Below, one piece after another: positions 28,501-33,000 of a stretch of DNA of 33,000 nt. Each line of letters starts with the position of its first letter. Position 1 is the first letter of the stretch. The translations under genes and the position numbers were made by a program. Under the pieces are notes generated by a model. It searched no databases and had not been told where the DNA came from. It saw only the letters and a program-made list of their open reading frames with translations. This stretch comes from Rhizonema sp. PD38 (GTDB lineage Bacteria > Cyanobacteriota > Cyanobacteriia > Cyanobacteriales > Nostocaceae): positions 1 to 33,000 of the forward strand of contig JAQYWP010000001.1 of the NCBI GenBank assembly GCA_029379285.1, in the 5' to 3' direction.

Positions 28501-29589
28501 ATTGTGTGCTAACGCTTCTACCTGTACTGTACAGAAAATTGGTACGTTTTTGTTTTGCACTCCAGTTACTACTAAGGTTGCTTCTGCTAAACCGTAGCCG
28601 GGACAAAACGTTGCTAAGTCAAAACCACAAGATTGAAAAGCTTGAGTAAATTGTTTGATGGTGTCTGCTCTGACTGGTTCGGCACCATTTAAAGTCATGT
28701 GCCAGCTACTTAAATCGAGGGTAGCCCTTTCTTCGGGTGTAGTCTTGAGGACACAAAGTTCGTAGGCAAAATTAGGAGCACCACTATGAGTTGCTTTGTA
28801 GCGCGAAATTGCCTGAAGCCATCGGATCGGTTTTTGAATAAAAGATACAGGAGCCATCATGTAACAGGGAAACCCTTGATAAAGAGGTTGGAGAACCCCA
28901 TAAATCAATCCCATGTCATGGAAGACAGGCAGCCACGTTACCATGACGCTTTGTGAGTTGTACTCCCATATCTGTTGTGTATACTGAGAATTTTGCAGCA
29001 GGTTGCCATGACTTACCATTACACCCTTGGGCGTTCCCGTAGAACCAGAAGTGTACTGGAGAAAAGCTAGAGTATCCCGATCTACTTGCACTTGTTGCCA
29101 ATCTAATGCCTCATCGATAGCAATGTTATCGGTAGCCAGCAATGGCATATCGGTAAACTCTGGCTTTTGGGCAAATTGGCTTTGGATCTGAGGGAGAGTA
29201 GAGTTAACAGTTAGTGCTATTGCTGTTTGAGCATCTGATGTGATCGCCCACAGTCTAGATAGACTTTGGTTGTGCTTGGGTGGATACACTGGAACCGCTA
29301 CAACATCGGCATACAAACAGCCGAAGAAGGCAGCAATGAAGTCTAAACCTGGTGGATACAATAGCAGAGCGCGTTCTCCAGAAGCTCTTAAAGACTGAAG
29401 ACGGGTAGCGATCACCCGTGCTTGTCGATCTAATTCTCGATAAGTCAAACTGATTTCCTCAGTTTCTCCATCTCGCAGAAAAGTGTAAGCCCTTTGATCT
29501 GGCTGAATTTCTGCTCTGTAACGTAGTAATTCTACTAAAGTTGAAAATTTATCTAGAGGATTTTGGAAATTGTCTAAACGAATAGTCAT
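25591..29589 (-). CDS. Loading protein: fatty acyl-AMP ligase - acyl-CoA dehydrogenase-like - ACP
   Basis: Activates a fatty acid as acyl-adenylate and loads it on its own carrier domain, starting the lipopeptide. Residues 1-590 are a FAAL: YTSGSTGTPKG binding loop, WLPVFHDMGL (H224) typical of fatty acyl ligases, YTGDLG-like MRTGDLGF, and a C-terminal lysine motif (SSGKIQRS). After a linker, about 625-1000 is an acyl-CoA dehydrogenase fold with AFAITEAGAGSNTP (flavin/substrate side), the RYADRR region and IFECPTE, whose E984 aligns with the usual catalytic glutamate. It therefore probably desaturates the carrier-bound acyl chain at the alpha-beta position. The ACP serine is S1221 (GMDSV). 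The C-terminus (LSEEELAKLLSEEI) looks like the short helical docking tail used by myxobacterial and cyanobacterial PKSs. This is the first gene of the series; chain length cannot be read from the sequence. Confidence 0.93.
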   Translation of the reverse strand: MTIRLDNFQNPLDKFSTLVELLRYRAEIQPDQRAYTFLRDGETEEISLTYRELDRQARVIATRLQSLRASGERALLLYPPGLDFIAAFFGCLYADVVAVPVYPPKHNQSLSRLWAITSDAQTAIALTVNSTLPQIQSQFAQKPEFTDMPLLATDNIAIDEALDWQQVQVDRDTLAFLQYTSGSTGTPKGVMVSHGNLLQNSQYTQQIWEYNSQSVMVTWLPVFHDMGLIYGVLQPLYQGFPCYMMAPVSFIQKPIRWLQAISRYKATHSGAPNFAYELCVLKTTPEERATLDLSSWHMTLNGAEPVRADTIKQFTQAFQSCGFDLATFCPGYGLAEATLVVTGVQNKNVPIFCTVQVEALAHNQVIESKGEEKQQTLVGCGKPGIDTKVVIVHPELLTQCAPTEVGEIWVSGSTVAQGYWQRTEETKKTFGAYLKGTKEGPFMRTGDLGFLKNGELFITGRLKDVIIVRGQNHYPQDIERTVAQSHPALRPNCGAAFTVEVEGKEQLAIIQEVERTWRRKLDVEIVMRSIRKSVSLEHELQIYAIVLLDTGSIPKTSSGKIQRSACRSAFLEKSLKVVASWGDSSSQTSEQSQPKAESLAKPIQVRQKSDSHIQSTNITAVGYSSEERASKLIEWLRLYANERINSQLIDERRCIPPYIVLDFGNHGLLGMQVPPEYGGLGLSNYDTMRVIEQLGAIDQTLASFVIVNNVLGIRPILNYASNTVRDELLPILATGRELAAFAITEAGAGSNTPAISAKAIPDTHGGWLLQGTKIWSGSAAWAGAINVFVQHLDTNGKSDGISGFVVRQGMQGLRSGLEALTMGMRGMVQNTVHLDGVAVDSEHLLGNPGQGMKAAQDAMMYARLALAAMSVGGMKRCAQLMLRYADRRFISTGRLLDNPVTLMRLSDLTAAITSVEILVAKISRLLDDGNFVPPEVYAICKTTGPEFFWKAADSLVQLVGGRGYIETNIAPQILRDARVIRIFECPTETLQMFIGSCVVNNSARIHHFLNNELAASLISHRLREAVEQIHDRYTQAHAHFPDQISAKRWGYLLIGELVSFAVLWAVTQQAFEQMQSELLRCAVEWTQLHFQQKLETALRGTPAESVLSNPDAISEIILDYTEAIGNIEQTLAGEDHELDELLRQDRSILSSSQKSNKQVEISTPIEMSKPVEADSDEFQHLYLHTGETIQNWIENWLVKKLKVDAKVVNSSQSFAEYGMDSVIAVELSQDLEDWLGQALELEATIVWNFPTTEALAHYIASKLSILKQTSQVNSQQRFNSEIESSKNLGLKSPKSNEQIVKIPMDLETLSEEELAKLLSEEIAVNKRRKSNE

Positions 29590-29798
29590 AAACCAACATT
29601 CTTTATTTTAGACATCCGTCTCACGACTGATATTTGGATTTTTTACTTAGATATGCATACGCTTAAAATTTTGCTTTACTTTGGATAGATATCCTACTGT
29701 TTATAAAAAGTGATTGAAATTCTTCTTAAATAATTTTAACTATTTTTAGGACATTACCCTCTTATGTAAAAAACTGAAATCTTTCATAAAAACTAATT
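29590..29798. promoter_or_regulatory. Upstream region of the biosynthetic series, probable promoter location
   Basis: About 210 AT-rich bases separate the loading-protein ATG from the next ORF. Since all genes from here to base 1 run in the same direction with small gaps, the main promoter should lie here or a little further upstream. A TATAAA-like box occurs near 29702-29707 on the minus strand, without a convincing -35 partner. No strong Shine-Dalgarno precedes the ATG. Confidence 0.3.
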
Positions 29799-30122
29799 TC
29801 ATACATGGCTATATATTTTATCAATCTCTTGACTTCTTTCAGTAATCAGTCGAGTTTTTAATGCTTGTAAAGAACAAAACTTTTCTTTACAAGCATTAGT
29901 AATTGCTTCCTGTTCACTGATGAGGAATGTTTTAAATCGATAATATGAACTTTTAGTTTCTTTGTCGGTAGACTCAAATAATTTTTCTATTCCTCCTGTT
30001 ACAACTTCACTGCGACTGTTTAAACACAATGTTAAAAAATGACTTTCCCCATTACAATAGTCCCTATTTTTTTGACTTCGTTGTATGGGTAGATATTTGT
30101 TAAAAAATCTGTTCCTAATCAA
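29799..30122 (-). pseudogene. Small hypothetical ORF or gene remnant
   Basis: An open frame of 107 codons counted from a TTG; upstream it continues open for 18 more codons to a TAG, without any ATG or GTG. The translation (for example RFFNKYLPIQRSQKNRDYC, FLISEQEAITNACKEKFC) is rich in Lys, Arg, Ser and Cys and matches no family that I recognise. A perfect 16-bp inverted repeat lies inside it, and there is no ribosome binding site. It may be a decayed gene fragment, a chance ORF, or part of the upstream control region of the cluster. Confidence 0.25.
29859..29898. repeat. Perfect 16-bp inverted repeat (stem 16, loop 8)
   Basis: TAATGCTTGTAAAGAA at 29859-29874 is the exact reverse complement of 29883-29898, with eight bases between. 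It lies 270-310 bases upstream of the loading-protein ATG. Neither strand has a T tract directly after the stem, so a standard terminator is not indicated. An operator, an RNA hairpin or a remnant of a mobile repeat are all possible. Confidence 0.85.
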
Positions 30123-30676
30123 ACTATTAAGATATCTTTCGTATTCAAAACTTGCTTTTTCGATTGCCTACTAGTTTGCGCTTCAAAAACAGCTAAATCA
30201 TCTGAATTTTGGACGACTCATCCTCCATCGACTCAATATGACTATAATTGCATCCGTTAATTTAGGGGATAGCATCATGCGCTTTTTCTAAAACCTTATA
30301 AGTGGCTTGACAAAATTATTAAAGTTTGGGCAGTTCCATGTTGGCAGGTGAGAGTAGATAGTTCTTGTCTAAGCTTATACCAAGATGGAGTCTGTCTTCA
30401 ATCATATACCTCTTTTTTCTTTATAATTTCTAATATTTTAGCCAAAATTGCAGTTATAAAAAAAATATTATTCACTTCAGCTTACCAATCATCTCAGATT
30501 TATCAACAAAATGCAAGACAAGTAACACCATAATTTCGTACTGAAAAAATGAATGTCAATTGCGCGACCAAGCACAAAAGCTTAGCCGAAGCGCTATCAT
30601 CTTGCATTTTGCATTTGTTACAAAAAAATGAAACTACCAAATTGAGTAAAGTCACATAATGGTTTATTTGTAAACA

Positions 30677-30736
30677 TGCGTAAGTCCTAATTATGTAAAT
30701 CTGCCCAGATACTTCAAATATTCTAGGACTTACGCA
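30677..30736. repeat. MITE-like element with 13-bp perfect terminal inverted repeats
   Basis: TGCGTAAGTCCTA at 30677-30689 is exactly inverted at 30724-30736, 34 bases apart. A further copy with one mismatch (TGCGTAAGTTCTA) occurs at about 30910-30922 in direct orientation. Ends of this sequence resemble those of small non-autonomous elements in Nostoc-type genomes, but no target-site duplication is obvious. Confidence 0.55.
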
Positions 30737-30823
30737 CTGTACAAATAAGACATCATGTGTGTGAACAGAATTTGGTCGTTTTAGACTTTTGACAATTACC
30801 GTCAGATGGGTGGTGTAGGCGTA

Positions 30824-30839
30824 GCCCGCCGCAGGCATC
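30824..30839. repeat. Copy of the dispersed repeat also inserted in adenylation domain A1
   Basis: GCCCGCCGCAGGCATC is identical to 17308-17323. Its presence in intergenic DNA supports the view that the A1 copy is an inserted repeat rather than native adenylation-domain sequence. Confidence 0.8.
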
Positions 30840-30976
30840 ACTAAAATATCATCGAAAAATCTGGTTTGAATGTCCAAACCTGTACCTCATGTTCGGTACT
30901 TCCTGTCAATGCGTAAGTTCTATATTCTGTAATCCATGCAGAGCAAAGTTTAATATCTAGAGAAATCAAAATAATA

Positions 30977-31006
30977 AATGCTTAAAACCTTTTTCCAGTA
31001 AGCATT
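30977..31006. repeat. Hairpin with 8-bp perfect arms
   Basis: AATGCTTA at 30977-30984 pairs with TAAGCATT at 30999-31006 around a 14-base loop. Its arms share AATGCTT with the stronger palindrome at 29859-29898. On the minus strand it is followed by TTATTATTTTG, so weak termination in that direction is possible. Confidence 0.35.
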
Positions 31007-31598
31007 CTAAAAATAAAATATATTTGCCCTGTCATACGTGTTATTGCATTTTCACATCAATGGTGAGATGATAGGAAAGCTACTACACTAACAATGAATA
31101 GCAATTTGCCAGCTGCTGATACTATATACTTACAGAAGGGGTAAAATTGATAAAAAGGGGTTTGAGTATAGCCAATGTGATTGCGCTAACATAACAGATG
31201 CAATCATTTTTTCATCAGAGCCAAGATCCGGGTGTACTTTAAAAGAGTACATGTTTGTTGATAAATCTTTCAAGCCACAATGGATGACAATTATATATTT
31301 ATTATTGAGGTTAGTTTATGCCAATGGGAGGATGTCTCTTGAGCCACTGGTCAATAGCATTTTATCCGAGCTAAAGAATGAATACACAGGGGCGATCGCA
31401 TTAAAAATGATCATGTACATCCTCGGGATTAAATGTGAATCTGCGTGCGACTTGCGCTCGCCTACCTCTACGACTTAAATGATGCGGAGTGGTAGGTGGT
31501 AGAACATCTGATACGATTTGGCAAAACGAAGATAAATTAGCGTCTACAAGATGAAATTTTAAGGATTCTTTCTACTCAGATCTGGAGAGAAAAGTATT

Positions 31599-33000
31599 GT
31601 GACCAATTCTGTACCCACTCAATTACGATCTGTTCTGACATTTGATGGTCAGGATGATTACATAGATTTTGGTAAGAATGATATTGGGGGTGTTTTTGCT
31701 CAGGGGAGTTCAGCTTTTACAATTTCCGGATGGGTAAATCCTCATCAATTAACAAATAAAGCTAGTACCTATGGGGCGCACAATGTTTTTTTTGCCAGGA
31801 GTTCAGATAGATATAGCGATAATTTTGAGTTCGGCATTAGTGAATCGGGGAATCTAGATGTATACATTGATGAGAAGATTGACAATGTTATCAAAACTTT
31901 TGGTAGTGGGGAATTAACTGTTGGAGAATGGCACTTCTTTGCTATCGTTTTTAATGCAGGTCAACTGACTATATCTTTGGATGAGCATGAGTATACTGGG
32001 TCTTTAACGGGTTCTTTTTTAAACAACGCAACTAGTTCTGTCACTCTTGGTGCGACATTACACAATTACATCTACTTCACAGGACAATTGGCTAACATTA
32101 GTGTCTGGAATTATCCCTGTACAGGGGCGGAAATCCAGAAGCATTGTCATGGAGCTTTAGTCGGGAATGAACTTGGATTAGTGGCTTACTGGATGTTAAA
32201 CGAAGGACTTGGGGCAACTATCCGAGACTGCACTGCAAATGCTCATGGAGGAACCTTGCATGGCAGTCCCACGTGGGATTTAGCACAACTTCCATTCGGA
32301 ATTGCACAATCATCTAACTTCGATTTATCCACCGATATCACGACTGTGTTAGCTCCCGACGAGCGTCAGGCGAAGCGAAGAAAAGGGACAACAAAAGACA
32401 TACTTGAGTCCGCCGACACCATTCAAACCGGGATTAGCTCCCTGACTGAGGCAGAAGAAACCAAAACAGCCCAAACTGGACAAAGCGAAGTTATAGTCAA
32501 TATCCAACCCCCCGAACAAGCACAAACATTTGCCCAGGAGGAATCAGAAAAAACTATGAATACTGAAGCCAATCCTAAATATAAAATACTTGCTATTGAT
32601 GGAGGCGGTATTCGGGGGATTATACCAGCAATGATCTTAGCAGAGATTGAAAAGCGGACACTAAAGCCGATTTCGAGTTTATTTGATTTAATTGCAGGCA
32701 CTTCAACCGGTGGAATTCTTGCACTCGGACTGACTAAACCCGGATTAATAGACGCACTTGATGGTTCCCTTTTGCCTGAATACAGTGCAGAGAATCTCTT
32801 GCAAATCTATATCGAGTATGGGGCGGAAATATTTTACGAGCCATTTTTTGAAAAAATACTCGGTCAGCTAGAGGATATATTTATCCAGCCAAAATATTCT
32901 TCGGAGGGACGAGAGGAAATTATCAGGCAATATTTTGGTTATGCCCCTCTGGACAAGAATCTCAAAGAAGTATTCGTGACTAGCTACGATATCGAGCAGC
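31599..33000 (+). CDS. LamG-like domain fused to patatin-like phospholipase (truncated by window edge)
   Basis: Translated by hand from the GTG at 31599; 467 codons stay open to the window end. An in-frame TAA at 31560 and no ATG in between fix this start, with GGAG at 31584-31587 in front. Residues about 10-230 form a LamG/concanavalin-like fold ([52 protein letters not shown]), usually a binding module. A polar linker of about 80 residues follows. The patatin domain then begins with the oxyanion loop DGGGIRG (334-340) and the nucleophile motif GTSTGG (S369). The catalytic aspartate should lie beyond the window. Patatins are acyl hydrolases acting on membrane lipids. No signal peptide is visible, so the protein is probably cytoplasmic. 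Its role is unknown; it runs opposite to the biosynthetic genes and need not be part of that pathway. Confidence 0.85.
   Translation, partial: MTNSVPTQLRSVLTFDGQDDYIDFGKNDIGGVFAQGSSAFTISGWVNPHQLTNKASTYGAHNVFFARSSDRYSDNFEFGISESGNLDVYIDEKIDNVIKTFGSGELTVGEWHFFAIVFNAGQLTISLDEHEYTGSLTGSFLNNATSSVTLGATLHNYIYFTGQLANISVWNYPCTGAEIQKHCHGALVGNELGLVAYWMLNEGLGATIRDCTANAHGGTLHGSPTWDLAQLPFGIAQSSNFDLSTDITTVLAPDERQAKRRKGTTKDILESADTIQTGISSLTEAEETKTAQTGQSEVIVNIQPPEQAQTFAQEESEKTMNTEANPKYKILAIDGGGIRGIIPAMILAEIEKRTLKPISSLFDLIAGTSTGGILALGLTKPGLIDALDGSLLPEYSAENLLQIYIEYGAEIFYEPFFEKILGQLEDIFIQPKYSSEGREEIIRQYFGYAPLDKNLKEVFVTSYDIEQ

Larger units (their letters stand above)
30123..31598. other. Gene-poor, repeat-containing intergenic region
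   Basis: No ORF here has a recognisable product or a supported start. The region is AT-rich and contains a MITE-like inverted repeat (30677-30736) with a third, direct copy of its end (30909-30922), a dispersed repeat copy (30824-30839), a hairpin with 8-bp arms at 30977-31006, one HIP1 site at about 31392, and a small palindrome, TGTACT-7-AGTACA, at 31233-31251. It separates the minus-strand cluster from a plus-strand gene, so promoters for both directions probably lie at its ends. Confidence 0.6.

Noticed and set aside
30348-30533. 61-codon plus-strand ORF
   Set aside because: No ribosome binding site and no family resemblance in a repeat-rich AT-rich region.
30503-30877. 124-codon minus-strand ORF
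   Set aside because: It runs through the MITE-like inverted repeat and the dispersed repeat, has no family resemblance, and its composition looks like translated intergenic DNA.
31233-31251. LexA-type operator
   Set aside because: The TGTACT/AGTACA palindrome does not fit the cyanobacterial LexA consensus spacing.
31251-31478. 75-codon plus-strand ORF before the LamG-patatin gene
   Set aside because: No ribosome binding site, start lies in a small palindrome, no recognisable product; it could be a remnant but I cannot support it.
30123-31598. CRISPR array, tRNA or intact insertion sequence
   Set aside because: No regularly spaced direct repeats, no cloverleaf-like sequence that I could see, and no transposase frame.

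Overview
This window looks like cyanobacterial DNA, most likely from a heterocyst-forming, Nostoc-like genome. The palindrome GCGATCGC (HIP1) occurs about a dozen times. AT-rich intergenic DNA is littered with the short dispersed and heptameric repeats typical of that group, and long NRPS/PKS genes with cyanobacterial-type domains fill most of the window.

Positions 1-29589 form one minus-strand gene series, read right to left, that encodes a lipopeptide assembly line. It starts with a 1332-residue loading protein (fatty acyl-AMP ligase, acyl-CoA-dehydrogenase-like domain, ACP). A 28-codon ORF with an internal tandem repeat overlaps the end of that gene. Next comes a 4639-residue PKS/NRPS hybrid with the order KS-AT-ACP-aminotransferase-C-methyltransferase-C-A-PCP-C-A(N-methyltransferase)-PCP. 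Two bases further on starts a 2489-residue NRPS with the order docking domain-C-A-PCP-C-A-PCP-thioesterase. A repeat-filled gap of about 0.2 kb follows. Beyond it lie a NodU/CmcH-type carbamoyltransferase, a small NPPF-motif methyltransferase and the first 398 codons of an SbmA/McyH-like ABC exporter, which runs off the left edge.

Inferred pathway: a fatty acid is adenylated and loaded on an ACP, probably desaturated on the carrier, extended once with malonyl-CoA, perhaps C-methylated, and transaminated to a beta-amino acyl unit. Four amino acids are then added in the order X1 - N-methyl-Phe - X3 - Ala, where Phe and Ala come from by-eye reading of the specificity residues. There are no epimerase, KR or DH domains. 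The thioesterase releases the chain as a ring or a linear acid, carbamoyl and methyl groups are added, and the transporter exports it. I cannot match this combination to a named compound.

Positions 29590-31598 hold no convincing intact gene. They contain the upstream region of the cluster, a small ATG-less ORF carrying a perfect 16-bp inverted repeat, a MITE-like inverted repeat and dispersed repeat copies. From 31599 to the right edge a plus-strand gene encodes a LamG-like domain fused to a patatin-like phospholipase, truncated by the window.

Several repeats have inserted in frame inside the megasynthase genes (AT domain, first A domain, last C domain, C-terminus after the thioesterase). 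They give a visible record of repeat expansion into working modules.
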